Below are positions 45,001 to 56,758 of a stretch of 64,000 nt of DNA, in pieces. Both the position numbers and the translations under genes were made by a program. Source of the DNA: Odontocerum albicorne. Lineage: Eukaryota > Arthropoda > Insecta > Trichoptera > Odontoceridae. Location of the stretch: NCBI GenBank assembly GCA_949825065.1, contig OX463848.1, positions 33,137,491-33,201,490 of the forward strand, in the 5' to 3' direction. The number at the start of each line of letters is the position of its first letter. Position 1 is the stretch's first letter. Below the pieces are notes generated by a model, which saw only the letters and a program-made list of their open reading frames with translations, did no database searches and was not told the origin of the DNA.

Positions 45001-48000
45001 CATTGTCTTAGGTTCATGAATATCTTCTCCTCGAATGTGTTTCTCCAGCTCATCAAGATCAAATGTTCCATCAAGGTTATTTTTAAGAGTAGTCACCATA
45101 ACGCCACCTAGTTGTGATGCTCCTCCTTAAACATTTTTTTTTTGTTTATTTTAAATATTAAAGAGCATAAATGAACCCTGTATGTATAAAAATATCAAGC
45201 CCATTAACACATTGACTGCTGAATTCTTTTTTTTTAATATTTATATTGTCTATTATATTAAACTTGTAATAAAGGTGTGCAAGAAAATTAAGTGGCAATG
45301 GGCAAGACAATAGCCAGAATGTCAGATTCCCGATAGATGTCCGAAATAATCCAATGGTACCCATGAGGCATAAAGAGGCCCAGAAGAAGAGATTCTCAAT
45401 CAGCTCAGAACAGGTTAAATGTGGTTTGGGTACTTTTATGTCCATATATAAAGTAAAGCGGAAAGAAATGACAATATTTTTTAATGCAACAAAAAATTGA
45501 TTTAAAGAAAAACTATACAATATTATTCCGTTAAATAATTTCCATTGTTACCGATTATCTTCCTCCACAGAATAGGCAGTTTTTTAATACCTTTTTCGTA
45601 AAATTCTGGCGGTTTTTCGGTAAAATATGACTCCAAGTGATTTCGGACTTGTTCGACATTCGTAAATTTTTTATCTCGAAGTGAATGTTTCATCGACTTG
45701 AAAAGATGGTAATCCGAAGGTGCAATATCAGGTGATTATGGTGCATGTTGCAGAACTTCTAAATCTAGCTCTCTTATTTTGTCCTGCGTAATCCTTGCTG
45801 TGTGTGGTCTTGCATTATCATGTTGTAGAATTCGTCTCTGATTGTTTACTAAAACTGATTTTTAAGCAGTTCTGCCTTTAATCTTTCTAATTGGACACAA
45901 TACACATCTGCTGTAAGTCTGACCAGGTTTTAGTAATTTATAATGAATTACTCCCAAAACATCCCACCAAACACAAAGGAGAACCTTTTCAGAGTCAATG
46001 TCAGCCGAGGGGTAGACACAGGTACCTGATTCGTCGAAAGCCATTATTTTTTTCTCCTCGGATTGGTGTAGAGGACCCACTTCTCATCCCCAGTAACAAT
46101 TCTTCTAAGAAACGGATCAGTTTCATATCTGGAGAGTAAAGATGAACAGATTGTTATTCGTTATTCCATGGCCGTTGGATAAAGGTTGTGCGGCTCCAAA
46201 ATTCCTTGTCTATTTTGTTTTCTGAGCCCTTTCAAATAGTCCTTCACTGTTGACCATGGACAACCGAAATCTTGTGACAATTACTTGATGGTTTTACGCG
46301 GATCGGATCCCACTAATGAGTTTAAAGTGTCATCATCGATTTTAAGAGGTCTTCCTGATTTTGGTTTGTCCTTTAATTCCCTTTCACCACTTTCAAACTT
46401 TTGAAACCCTCTATGGCACTTTCGAGGATTCAAGATGCCTCCATAAATATCGCAGATGGTCTGGGTAGCTTCTTTTGACTTCAATCCTTTATCGAATAAA
46501 AACAGCATAAAATACCGCAAATGTGTCTCTTCAATCTCTGGCTTTTGTATTTTTGTACTATTGACCAAAACCAAAAAAAAAATCACAACAGAAAGGATAT
46601 TAATAGAGCTTCAAAACGATACCAACCACGACGTGTTAACCTAACGGTAACTGGTGGCAAACTGGTTTCAACGTGACGCAAAATGAAAATTGACATTTAT
46701 TTTCACTTTACCTAATAGATTTAACATCTTTGAAACAATGGTGCCCAAAATAAATTTTGAAGTTGTGCATGACACATAACAATACAACAATGAGCCTCAA
46801 AGAATCCTGTTTCCAAACATATGATGATTTGAAGACTTCGATTGTAACACTTCGATCATCAACAACAACGATTGTAACATTTGGCAAAACAACATTTGTT
46901 TGCCAAAATTTTTTTTTATTCATCAACATAGTCTCCTTCAAGAGCGATACATTCATTCCAACGCTTTCCTAACTTTTCTATGCCACCCGTGTAGAACGAT
47001 TTATCTTTGGTTTCAAAATAGGCGTTAGTTTCGGCAATCACTTCTTCATTGGAGCCAAATCTCTTTCCCTGGAGCATCTTTTTGAGGTCTGCGAACAGCC
47101 AACAGTCGCTGGGGGCCAAATCTGGAGAATACGGTGGGTGCGGAAGCAATTCGAAGTTCAACTCATGCAATTTGGCCATCGTTACCATCGACTTGTGACA
47201 CGGTGCATTGTCCAGATGAAAGAGAACTTTTTTCTTCTTCATATGGGGCCTTTTTTTTGCGATTTCTGCATTCAAACCCTTCAATAACGCTATGTAATAT
47301 TCGCTATTGATGGTTTTTCCTTTTTCAAGGTGATCGATGAGTATTATACCATGCGCATCCCAAAATACGGAGGCTATCCCGGCCGACTATTGAGTTTTTG
47401 GTCCCTTTGAACGACTTTCACCGGCTGCTCTCCACTCAGCTGACTGCCGATTTGATTCCGGAGTATTGTGGTGGATCCAAGTTTCATTCATTGTCACATA
47501 CCGATGCAAAAATTCCTGTTTATTTCGCGTAAATGGTGCCAAACAGCGCTCTGAATCATCGATGCGTTGTTGTTTCTGTTCCATTGTGAGCAAACGCGGC
47601 ACCCATTTCGAAAAAAGCTTTTTCATGACCAAATGTTCATGCAAAATAGTGTAAACACTACCAAATGATATCTTCAGGATGTCGGCTGTTTTCGACAGAG
47701 CAGAGCCCGAATAACACTTTTCAAGCCATCGCTGAGTTTGAACGGTATTTTTTCCCATTAAAAAGCAATGTTTTATCAACACACGAAATTCGTTTTTTTC
47801 CATTGTTTTGAAAACAGCAAAAGTAACATCACTAAAACCACTGTAACTCAATGACACAATGTCGGAATGTCATGAAAGTTTGACACGTAACTTGGATTTG
47901 TTATTAGAGGCGCCATCTGTTGATTAGTCCCGGGACTTATTGATCAATGTGTTACATGATGGAAGAGTGAAATAAAAGTTGGTGATATGTTTTCATGAAC

Positions 48001-51000
48001 ATATTTCAATATAACGAACTGCTTTCCTACTGTCTTCTATTTTTTTTTATTGTGATATTATTAGTATAAAAAATAAATATATAAAACTTTAAAAGTACTT
48101 ACCTTGTTCATATTTAAAAATGTGAGACAAATTTCCCACAATCAATTCTGCTCCGCGCTTATTACAGTGGACCAAAACTGAAAAAGAAATACTAAACTTA
48201 TAAACAAATCCATTATTTCAACCATACTTCAAGGAAACCTAATTTTATAGCAGACAGGTTACATTAGATCCAGATTTCATAATAAAAAAGAGTTAAAGTA
48301 TTTGAGGAAGCTATGTCTAGAAGTGGAGACAAATACATTTAAGTGCCGCTGAGTTAAAAATATTAGGTGCCCTTTTCATAATTTAAAAAAATCTTATTTT
48401 TATGTTTACATCCGAATACTGGTATTATTATTTATTATCAGATTGGTCTTATGAAAATTTTATTAAATCATTTTATTTAATTTTAAACAAAATTCAATAC
48501 AAAACATATATGTATGTATACAATAAAATGTAATTTTTGATATAATCTTAACTAAATCAAGGAACAAAATAAACTTTTATTCACATTTATTATCTGTAAA
48601 CTCATTAATTATAGCGTTTAGATCAATAGACTTCAATATATCTGAATATATCGCTAAGATGCTAAAATTATTCCGTTCACACTGCCCTGACAAAGAATGA
48701 AGATTTTATCCTCTTCAAAACAGAAAAGGACCTTTCTTCTGAACAATTAGTGTAAACAATACTGATAATAATTCTTAATACAGTGGCTACGTTAAAAAAA
48801 TTGATTTAATATTTAAATTAATTATGGTTTTTAAACAAAGCTCTGATTTCAATGTAATGTTGTCATAGGGTAGTATTTTTACATGCTTAAAATACAAAAA
48901 AATCACTTAAATCCTCCTCCAAATCATCTTGGTATGTATTATACAGAATAATATTTTTTTTCTTATCCTACCATCGTCTAATTTCTTAAATTGATCAAAT
49001 ATCGAAAAGATATCATCATACACAAATTTTCTTTTTTAATTGGAACAAACTGCTCAATAGTGTAGAAAGTAACGTGACATTGTTTGTTTAACATTGTTTG
49101 TTTAACATTGTTTCTTTAACATTGTTTGTTTAACATTGTTTGTTAATGGTTTGTTTCATTTGTTGATTTTTGTTTCAGCTTTCTTTCCATGAGCAGCATA
49201 TAACAATTAAACTTGATACATATATTAACAGCATTCATGCTACCTGACTATAATGATAATGTTATTAAAAATCAAATTCTTTTTATGCCGTATAATGCAT
49301 TTATATTGGTTTGGGAAGGATCATCAACTATTCCGCTTTTAGTGGATTTCCATCAATCCTCCAAAATAAGTTAATGGATCACTTGTTTTTTTTTAAATAA
49401 ACTATTATTTTATGATTTCATTAAATATCTAAATAATTTTAATATTATTTCAAATATTGATACATAAAATCTACAAGGAAACAGGCAAAATATGATGCTA
49501 TTTTGTACGGAATTTTTTTCATTGCTTAATTCAATGAAGAAGAAACATATTACTTGGTTGCTTGACAATAGAGAATAATTCCTCAATGAATTTTTATAAA
49601 AATTGTATTATTTAAATCAGCAAGAAAACCTCAAATGTTTTTACGAGGCGTATTCAGAAAGTAAGTGTACTGAGGCTCTCACGACCGGATGGATTTTATT
49701 TTCGACATGTTGGCTACACTTCCGTGTAGCCTGACCCTTCCCCTCCGCAACGAGACCGGTTCGAGGTCAGTACGTTGAGAAGTGTCGACGCGACAACACG
49801 TTTCGTGAAAAATGTCAAACCAATCTCCCGCCAAGTGCGAAATTTTGTAAAAAGGCAAGAGATTTTGAGGCGCTGCAAACTCCATGGAGATTAATTTCTC
49901 CGCTCCATCGTTACTGGAGATGAAACTTGGGTTGCACACTACACGCCTGAAACCAAAAGGCAGTCTCAACAGTGGCGTCACACCTCTTCACTCTCCGCCA
50001 AAAAGTTCAGAACCACAATTTCAGCCAAAAAAATCATGGCATCCGTGTTTTGGGACTGTCAAGGCATAATTTTAATTGAATATATGCCTCAAGGGGAGAC
50101 CATCAACTCTGCAAGATAAGATACTGTGAGACCCTAAAAAAATTGCGGAGGGTGATTCAGAACAAGAGGAGAGGCATGCTGACAAAGGGAGTCTGCCTGC
50201 TGCACGACGATGCAAGACCACACACGGCCAACGCCACGAAGGAACTGCTCGCCTCGTTTAAATGGGATGTCCTGAACCATCCTGCGCATTCCCCTGACCT
50301 AGCACCTTCAGATTACTATCTCTTTACCTCCCTGAAGCTGCACATGGGTGGAAAAAGGTTTTCAACCGACGAGGAGGTAAAGGAGGTGGAGAAGTGGACG
50401 GAGGGGTTGGCGGGAAACTACTTTGAGGAAGGCATCAAAAAGTTGATACCCCGCTTCACCACCTGCATTGAGAGGAATGGCGACTATGTCGAAAAATAGC
50501 TTACATATGTACTACGGTAACCACGTAATTTTTTTGTTTAAATAAAAAAAATTGTAACCTACAAAAATTCAGTACACTTAATTTCTGGATATGCCTCGTA
50601 TATTGAACCTTACTTTAACTTAAATAAATTTCACATGAATACTTAAAATATTCAATAACAGTATTAAAATGAATCATGACTTTAAAATCAGCAGTTACAA
50701 GTTGAAAAAAAATTTAATGCTATTTTTTCAAAATAAGGTTTTTCGTATTCTTTCCTTATAAGAGTGGCAGGCTACAGGGATCTTGTATATTTTAGTATTA
50801 TTAAATCTATACACTAATTAGTTTAGTCCATTGCACTGTAGTGCAAATGGACTAAAATAATTAGTGTATAGATTTATATTTAGTTAATAGATTTAGTGTA
50901 CTTATTTAAATATTTAGATTTATTTAAGTATTTATTTTAATATTTAGTGTATAGATCAAATTAAATTTTAATCATAGTACACTATTAAGGGAACTATTAG

Positions 51001-53585
51001 CTCTTAATGATGAAATTCACACTAACATTGCGAGTAGTTACAATTGTGAAGAAACTATTCTAAAATCATATAAAACTGTACGGCAAATGGCTTTTATATT
51101 CTGCAGAAGTTTAACATGTATTCTTTGGCCTATAAATAAGTTTTTATAACTTTGGTTAACCCTATCCTCAAAACGAAGATCTTGTGAGAGGTCTTTGTGC
51201 AAGTTATATTCTAAACCGACTATGGAATTTCTTAACTCAATCGCAATGTGAATCGATCATAATTTTTCACAATAATTGATCGTAAAAAAATATCTTGAGT
51301 AAGATTAGTAACAGCGATATTACAAACAATCATCAAACAACAAATTATTTAATAAGTGTCTAATGTAAAAAATCAGCGGGGGAAAGGTGTGGGTAGTATT
51401 TAACATAGAAAAGGGCCGGTCTCAACCAATTTCCGGGACCTATTTTTATTACCAGTCCGTCTCTGTATGCAGAACTTTAACAATACTATATGTATGTTTA
51501 AAATCCTTGAAGATAAAAAATAACAGAAAACATTAATATAATTTTATCAAATAAAATTTATGGATTTCATGAGTTCTAATCAAACAAACTATATTAAGAA
51601 ATAAATAAAAATACTTACAGAATACAAAATAAATTTAAATTGCGACCTCAAACACCTTTATATTTTATCTTAATTGAAGACATTTTACGTTAAATGAAAA
51701 CATAAAATGGAGACATTTTATGTTCATAAAATGGAACCGAGTTTAAAAATATTAAAATAAATATTAGTTTATTGTGATTTACAGCATACGGCACACAGCC
51801 TATCAGAGAACTCTCTCAATCTTGGTCATAATATATAAATGCTCGAAAGTTAAGCCTATCTTTCATATCAATCCATTTCATGTCCAAATCACCTCAACAT
51901 ACTCTTTTCACCCTACACATAATAGATTTTAGCTCACATTCATCCTTAATAATAACATTTCTAATTCTGTCATATCATTGTTCTCAGTGCACTCATTTTC
52001 ACCACATTTACTTGGCTCCTTTCATTTATTTTTCACGTCCACTTTTACTCCCATACATAAATGTCGGCATTATAGTGAGCTATAATTTTGACAGATCTTG
52101 ATATTGCTTAGTTTGAATAAAAGTCTTTTAGTAGCCCTTTTACTTTGTTTCGTATCGCAACTTGCAACAACATATGAATTATGTAGATAATCTTGTAACA
52201 CAGAAAAGGTAAAAACAATAGGAATGAATTATGTAAATTATTTTAATTTAAGCAAACAGGTTTGATAGATGACATCAGCACACCTTAAAAACATTCAAGG
52301 ACAATAATGTTCCACACAGCAAGATTTATTGACTCTATTTTGTATAATAATTTAGACATGGCTGTGATTGTACAATGAGTAAACTGTAAAATAAATGTTT
52401 TTTTTTAACAATTGAATTTTTTTTGCATATTAAAATGCCATTGTGAAAGCACTTTGCAATTTAGGTAAAAATCAAATTAGTTAACTGCCTATCGATACAT
52501 AATCACCCATCAACTAAGTAATTGTACACTGTATAATGAAGTCTTTAAATAAATAAATAATCTGACATTCCGTTTTTTTTTCCAAAAGGTTCAAAACTGT
52601 TAACTATGTATTGAAAGAGTTTTACCGATTAGATCATAAAGGTGTCCGAGTAACACTAATGGGCTGTCTTTTATAAATTTAAAAAAATCTCAATCTCGAA
52701 GGGATATTTTATTATGAAATGGTGCTGTACTATGTAGTCATATATATTTTTATAATCTTCTCCGTTTATTACAATCATGCATGCTTGAGGCTTCACTGTT
52801 TCAATGATTTTATCTAGAGAGTGATGCCATCAGGAGTCTTATAGTCTTCGAGTCCCATCAGGGTGAGCCGAAATAAAAAGGTTGGAGGTAATATTCCAAA
52901 TTAAAATATTATCTTTACCCTTGTAACATGATGAAGTTACAGAGGGAAACAGATGCAGGAGGTTATGAATTATACAATTATTAATTATTGAAGAGCTTAG
53001 GGTTGAGATGCATCTCTCTGTGCTGTGTACAAAGAAAATCTTACAATACTTTGGATACATAATGGGGGGGAGGACAACAGCTTTGTGTAGTTAATTGTGG
53101 TGGGAAGTATGAATGAGAAAAGAAACAGAGGCCGAGCACTCAATCCATTGATCCAAATCCGATAGTGACCAGATGATAAAAGCAGCAGGGTGCTCATTTC
53201 AAGAGACACTACATCAGGCAAGAGATTGTTTATGCTGAAAAAACGTGGTTGACAACAACAGAATATTACACAGCTTCCTATCCTCAGTCATGAGATTTGG
53301 ACTAAGGAGGGCTAAATCAATAAAAAATCATCAAAAAACCTAAATGCAAATCAAAGTAAAATGCTCACTAGAAATGAGGTTGGCCATAGTTCCACTTGGC
53401 AAAAAGAGTGCAGCAGGCTTCCCCAGCATATTGGCAATCTTCTTCTCTAATGCGTTAACAGTTGGATCCTCTCCGAAGACATCATCTCCGACTACAGCTT
53501 CTGCCATTGCCTTCCTCATTGAATTTGTTGGTTTGGTGACAGTGTCTGAACGGAAGTCAACAATGTACGGTTTTGATTGTGCCAT
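39001..53585 (-). CDS. Low-specificity L-threonine aldolase, PLP-dependent (six coding exons)
   Basis: Exons in transcript order: 53585-53369, 48177-48103, 45125-44959, 44785-44565, 41853-41717, 39326-39001. GT-AG boundaries and phases close to a 380-aa protein ending in TAG. The start at 53585 gives [30 protein letters not shown] is the family N-terminal signature. Seen motifs: [13 protein letters not shown] (34-44 region), [11 protein letters not shown] (60-70), His91 (the ring-stacking His), [29 protein letters not shown] (Asp177 and Arg180, PLP contacts) and [13 protein letters not shown] with Lys208 as the Schiff-base lysine, then [13 protein letters not shown]. Known reaction: L-threonine or L-allo-threonine to glycine plus acetaldehyde. 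No signal or mitochondrial targeting peptide is obvious, so cytosolic action is inferred. Introns 1, 2, 4 and 5 are large and full of transposons. All catalytic residues I can place are intact, so a working enzyme is expected. Confidence 0.95.
39415..39515 (+). repeat. tRNA-like SINE head (S2), in threonine aldolase intron 5
   Basis: GATGACCTCCGTGGTCTAGTTGA (A-box) and GTTTCGGGTTCGATTCTTG (B-box), then AAAATGGGTCCCGATCAGG. It shares the head with S1 but not the body. No complete tRNA cloverleaf. Confidence 0.65.
39715..39920. repeat. 42-bp minisatellite, about 4.9 copies, in threonine aldolase intron 5
   Basis: Unit contains GATATGTTGAGCCGTACCAT and GAAATAAAACCAATTCA. It is open on the - strand in two frames (for example [10 protein letters not shown] repeats) because 42 is a multiple of three. 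Very low divergence between copies. Confidence 0.93.
40000..40440 (-). repeat. Dispersed repeat family X, copy 3, in threonine aldolase intron 5
   Basis: About 90% like 1740-2270 by eye, continuing a little further (ACTCACGAGCCCACACAAA) before the SINE at 40480 begins. Confidence 0.75.
40480..40675 (-). repeat. tRNA-derived SINE S1, in threonine aldolase intron 5
   Basis: The complement gives GACAACCTCCATGACTTAGTC head, GTGGGTTTGATTCCCGTGG B-box, and TCTGGTTTTCACTTAAG and TAGTTGGTTGGAAGAGATTG body. Confidence 0.78.
42396..43418 (+). mobile_element. Non-autonomous piggyBac-like element (internally deleted)
   Basis: A 1023-bp segment in threonine aldolase intron 4, flanked by TTAA at 42392-42395 and 43419-43422. 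Inward ends begin CACATTTTTTGCGGG and CACATTGTAATCGGG, sharing CACATT and CGGG. A CAAGTGATGACGC/AGTACCCG-type motif is repeated near the right end. Inside is only a short acidic ORF (42927-43136), resembling the N-terminus of piggyBac transposases; the catalytic core is absent. The ends differ from those of the 24361-27206 element, so a different autonomous parent is implied. Confidence 0.6.
42927..43136 (+). pseudogene. Acidic N-terminal remnant of a piggyBac-type transposase
   Basis: A 69-aa ORF starting [16 protein letters not shown] and very rich in Asp, Glu and Ser ([16 protein letters not shown]), then [15 protein letters not shown] before an unrelated tail and stop. This composition is typical of residues 1-50 of piggyBac-like transposases. 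Nothing of the DDD core follows. Placement between TTAA-flanked ends supports the reading; by itself the peptide would not be diagnostic. Confidence 0.5.
43440..43675 (+). pseudogene. Dominant non-LTR family, 3' end, in threonine aldolase intron 4
   Basis: GTGGAAGGCGTGG, then RPRRV-like, [18 protein letters not shown] and DREVGC, ending TCTCTGCCTACTCTGACAGGG. It lies 22 bp after the TTAA that ends the piggyBac-derived element. Confidence 0.7.
44190..44520 (+). pseudogene. Decayed non-LTR C-terminus
   Basis: In threonine aldolase intron 4. Reads [24 protein letters not shown]...[17 protein letters not shown], then in other frames DGRIK and HDTQH.AHDEE near the end, matching the usual FGH(I/V)AR...R(S)RGR...W tail of RTE-like elements. 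Multiple stops. Confidence 0.65.
45530..46600 (-). pseudogene. mariner-type transposase remnant of a second family (copy C)
   Basis: A decayed D34D transposase on the - strand in threonine aldolase intron 2. N-terminal part: [21 protein letters not shown]...[13 protein letters not shown]...[13 protein letters not shown]. Middle: [19 protein letters not shown] (about 46060-46110) with the first Asp, then [20 protein letters not shown]-terminal part: [11 protein letters not shown] (about 45810-45830) and [12 protein letters not shown], giving the other two Asp. At least four stops or frameshifts interrupt it. I could not find its terminal inverted repeats, so the element is wider than the limits given. 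Confidence 0.85.
46885..47952 (-). mobile_element. mariner element, copy B, defective
   Basis: Same family as copy A, inserted in threonine aldolase intron 2. The 5' end (47952, followed by TA) has the ACACATTGATCAATAAGTCCCGGGA repeat; the 3' end is lost, homology stopping near 46885 without an inverted repeat. Transposase parts: [13 protein letters not shown]...[11 protein letters not shown], then a deletion of about 45 residues relative to copy A, then [19 protein letters not shown], a stop near GPKTQ (47387), and a second segment 47284-46916 with [13 protein letters not shown] and [14 protein letters not shown]. The first catalytic aspartate position reads [10 protein letters not shown], that is Asp to Asn. 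It is inactive by several lesions. Confidence 0.88.
49078..49148. repeat. 16-bp tandem repeat, about 4-5 copies
   Basis: Unit AACATTGTTTGTTT, spaced at 16 bp; one copy has TTTC for TTTG. Lies in threonine aldolase intron 1. Confidence 0.8.
49642..50601 (+). mobile_element. mariner element, copy E, same family as copy D, 5' half deleted
   Basis: Ends TACGAGGCGTATTCAGAAAG and CTGGATATGCCTCGTA, inserted in threonine aldolase intron 1. Relative to copy D it has lost most of the N-terminal half: AKCEI at about 49840 is followed almost at once by sequence matching the [10 protein letters not shown] region. It keeps [14 protein letters not shown] coding (other frame of 49860-49990) and, in 50143-50499, [17 protein letters not shown] and [13 protein letters not shown]. 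It also keeps about 63 bp near 50065-50125 that copy D has lost. The frame is broken and it cannot make transposase. Confidence 0.9.
50803..50875. repeat. Near-perfect 73-bp palindrome in threonine aldolase intron 1
   Basis: AAATCTATACACTAATTAG...CATTGCAC, a TGTA centre, then GTGCAAATGG...TAGTGTATAGATTT. One mismatch and one one-base indel in about 34 bp arms. Confidence 0.85.
51840..52085 (-). pseudogene. Dominant non-LTR family fragment, in threonine aldolase intron 1
   Basis: The complement matches the upstream half of the tail ([20 protein letters not shown], then KSMLRWFGHEMD). The final KVWLDQVN part is absent. Confidence 0.6.
52930..53235 (+). pseudogene. Decayed non-LTR C-terminus
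   Basis: In threonine aldolase intron 1. Reads [21 protein letters not shown], then KETEAEHSI, then [20 protein letters not shown] in shifted frames. It parallels the copy at 44190-44520 (FxH/YI, then a basic region, then LHEA). Stops and frameshifts throughout. Confidence 0.6.
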
Positions 53586-54054
53586 CTTGTTTTAGTTTTT
53601 GAAACCTATAACAAATAAATCATAACTTAAACTCCGATGTCTGCTTATATTTTTACCTTTAGTTGATTGTTGTGAAATTCACGCAAATTAGCTTGTTTCT
53701 ATTCTATGCTAACTTGTTACTATCCAACACTTTAAAATCTTAAGATAAACTTTTCGGTAACGTACTTCAAAATAAATTTGTCATTTTCTTTTAAAAAAAG
53801 AAAAAGAAATTTTCGAGCAGTATGCCCTGATAAGGGAAATTTTATAATAATGAAAAAATTGTAAAATAATCTACGTTTTTAGTAAACGAAAGTGAGTTGT
53901 GATGAGGGGAAATTTTTTCAATAGATATTCCCCTCACCCCAACTTTTATCAAGTAACCATTATTATCGCTTTTGTCAAGTAAACATAATTATCGCTTTTG
54001 CAAAATACTCCTCTTTTCAAAACAGAATTTGTTAAATGCCTATTTATTTTAAAT

Positions 54055-54425
54055 ATATCAAGGAACGTAATGCAGCTTTGATATATGGAAGCAATGTCTG
54101 GGCATTGGAAAGGAGTGATAAGAACAGAATATATGTGGTAGAAATGTGAGTCTTGTACTATTTTTGATAGATATTAAAATAATCAGGTTAACAATAACTG
54201 TTTGTTAGAGATGGATGTTATCAATAGAATTAGGAAAGAAATATTAATTAAGTTTGGTCACATTGAGAGAATGATTTGTGAAAACTTATGATACAAATGT
54301 ATACGTCTGAAATAAATGTGGAGCGAGGTAAAGATGAAGCAAGGAAAGAATGGAAGGAGATAATTGGAGAAATTTTAACTGAAGGAAGTATGAATACAGA
54401 AGGGCATGAACAATGACACACATAG
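54055..54425 (+). pseudogene. Dominant non-LTR family fragment
   Basis: NAALIYGSNVWALERSDKNRIYVVEM (54068-54146) is the AxLYGSE/C.W...D...I...EM thumb segment, followed by a degraded RNSC..IN.IRKEILIKFGHIERM and a tail. Several frameshifts. Confidence 0.7.
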
Positions 54426-54489
54426 CAATCGATCAAATGTTCACCATTTCTAGAGTTATAATATACGAGTATTTTGCCCAAAGACAATA

Positions 54490-54800
54490 TACCTATGTGG
54501 CTCCCATAACATGCAATGAAGTGCCAAATTCGATAAAGGCAAAAGGGGAAAAATTAAGGCAGTGGATTGGAGCATAGTTGTTATTGCGACAGAAGTTTGA
54601 GTACTTGAGCTTGCAAGAGGAATGACTTGTATCAAAGGTTTGTGTGAACTCTTAAGTGTGGTGTGTTGATTATGCGCATTGTGGTCTGTCTGGAATGAAG
54701 TATATAGTACAGGGTTTGATTCACATAATACCTAACATATGTTATTGAGTCTCACTGTTTATCAAGTTTATGATTTATCCTCTCTGCCTACCCCAAAAGG
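54490..54800 (+). repeat. Dispersed repeat family X, copy 4
   Basis: GGCTCCCATAACATGCAATG, TTGTTATTGCGACAGAAGTTTG and GCTTGCAAGAGGAATGAC match 17104-17240. The middle is partly deleted, and TCACTGTTTATCAAGTTTATG matches the distal part. Confidence 0.68.
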
Positions 54801-56376
54801 GGCATGGCATGATAGTATGTATTTATCAACGAACTACATTTAAAAAAATACAAAATTCAATTTGATTTTAATATATAATCTGTCACTTGACAAAAGCAAA
54901 CACGATAAAAATATTAAGCACAAATCTATATTTTCTGTTTGATCAACAGTTATTTAAATACAGATAACAAGCAAACATGAAAAAAATCCTATAGTAGAAA
55001 TAAAATCACAGTCAGTCAACTCCCAGTTTATACATAATGAAATCTGCAGAGCAATTTAATAAATTGGTTCACCAGTCATGTTATATTGTATTATTTAAAT
55101 TGTTAATAAAATAAATTTGGTCATGTTACAAGAGTTGTAATCTATTTTACTAGAGAAATGGACAGGGCAAATATACAGAGCCATATTATAGATCAGTTCG
55201 AGGATAAAAATTCTCAATCAGTGCGTATCATAATTGATAGGGATTAGATTTATATCAAAGATTCCCAAAGTGGTCTATATGGACCCCCAAGGGTCGATTT
55301 CGACTTGCAGGGGGTGTATGTCAGCGAGAAAAGAAATTGGGGGTGCACGAGATATAAATGGGGGTCCACGTGAGCGGATCCCATTTAAGCAGATCATCAT
55401 CAATATTTATGCGTTCCGTAAATATCTTATACAGATTGTGTGTACATAATACTTATATTAGACATAAAAAATACTTATATAAAGAAATCGAATGCAAATC
55501 ATTGAACGTGGAGATTTAAGACTATTCCTCACTAATTTGAAGCCAAATATTGAACCATTTCTATCAGAGCATCAGGTTCATCCCTCTCATTAACAGTATT
55601 AATTGTGTATTAATTTTATGTAAGAATTTTACTAGGTTTTGATTTGTTTCGTTCCAAAACTAAATATTTACTTGCGTTTTGTCTTTTCAATAAAGGTATG
55701 AATAAAAATTGTACATGTTTTTCTTTTTATACAATTGTCCACTCAACAAAAAACCTTATCAAGGTGAACAGCACTATGTCAGCTGTCAAAAACACATTTG
55801 AAGTTAATAAGTTTAGGAAAATTCAATATTAGGCAGGCAGGGGGTCTACGGAAAACAAAAAAATCGGCAAGTGGTCTACGGGGCGAAAAAGTTTGGGAAC
55901 TATGATTTATATCATACAATTGAACTTAACAGCTAATATAGCAATCAAAAATAATGCACTCATTCATTCGTATGATAACCCATCAACTTATATGAATTGA
56001 TGATTCGTAAGAATTCGTAGAAAACATTGTCTTCGGTCCCATTAAACGAGTTTTGGGTTTTGAAATCACTGGAGTAGCACAGAAATCACAATTCAATATA
56101 CTGTAATGTATTACATTTTTTATTATTATATTACACCAAACAGGTTTATCTCAGCTTAACCCTTATTAACATAAAATATCTTCTTAAAAAATAAATAACT
56201 AAAATCATATAGTATAAACATGAAACGTTATGACTCTATAATATAAACAAGATAGTTCATTTATTTAATATTTTTTTATCTATATAATTAGTGAACCGAA
56301 ACACTTAAGTTTGAGTAATTGAATGTATAATAATAAATCATACCATATTATTGCTTACCCAATTGGTTATGGCTGA

Positions 56377-56758
56377 TTTTTATAGGTGATTCCATCTAAA
56401 ACTGGCCACTCATACTTATTTTTATAGGTAATTCCATCTAAAACTGGCCACTCATACTTATTTTTATAGGTAATTCCATCTAAAACTGGCCACTCATACT
56501 TATTTTTATAGGTAATTCCATCTAAAACTGGCCACTCATACTTATTTTTATAGATGATTCCATCTAAAACTGGCCACTCATACTTATTTTTATAGGTGAT
56601 TCCATCTAAAACTGGCCACTCATACTTATTTTTATAGGTGATTCCATCTAAAACTGGCCACTCATACTTATTTTTATAGGTGATTCCATCTAAAACTGGC
56701 CACTCATACTTATTTTTATAGGTGATTCCATCTAAAACTGGCCACTCATACTTATTTT
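56377..56758. repeat. 42-bp minisatellite, about 9.1 copies
   Basis: Unit contains AGGTGATTCCATCTAAAACT and GGCCACTCATACTTA. The - strand reads KNKYEWPVLDGITY repeated from an ATG at 56762 to a stop at 56367 (131 aa). Variation is one column: three adjacent units have AATT for GATT, silent, and one unit changes Thr to Ile. No adjacent coding exon seen. Confidence 0.93.

Noticed and set aside
49057..49150. Possible CRISPR-like spaced repeats
   Set aside because: Units are contiguous 16-bp simple tandem repeats without spacers, in a eukaryotic intron.
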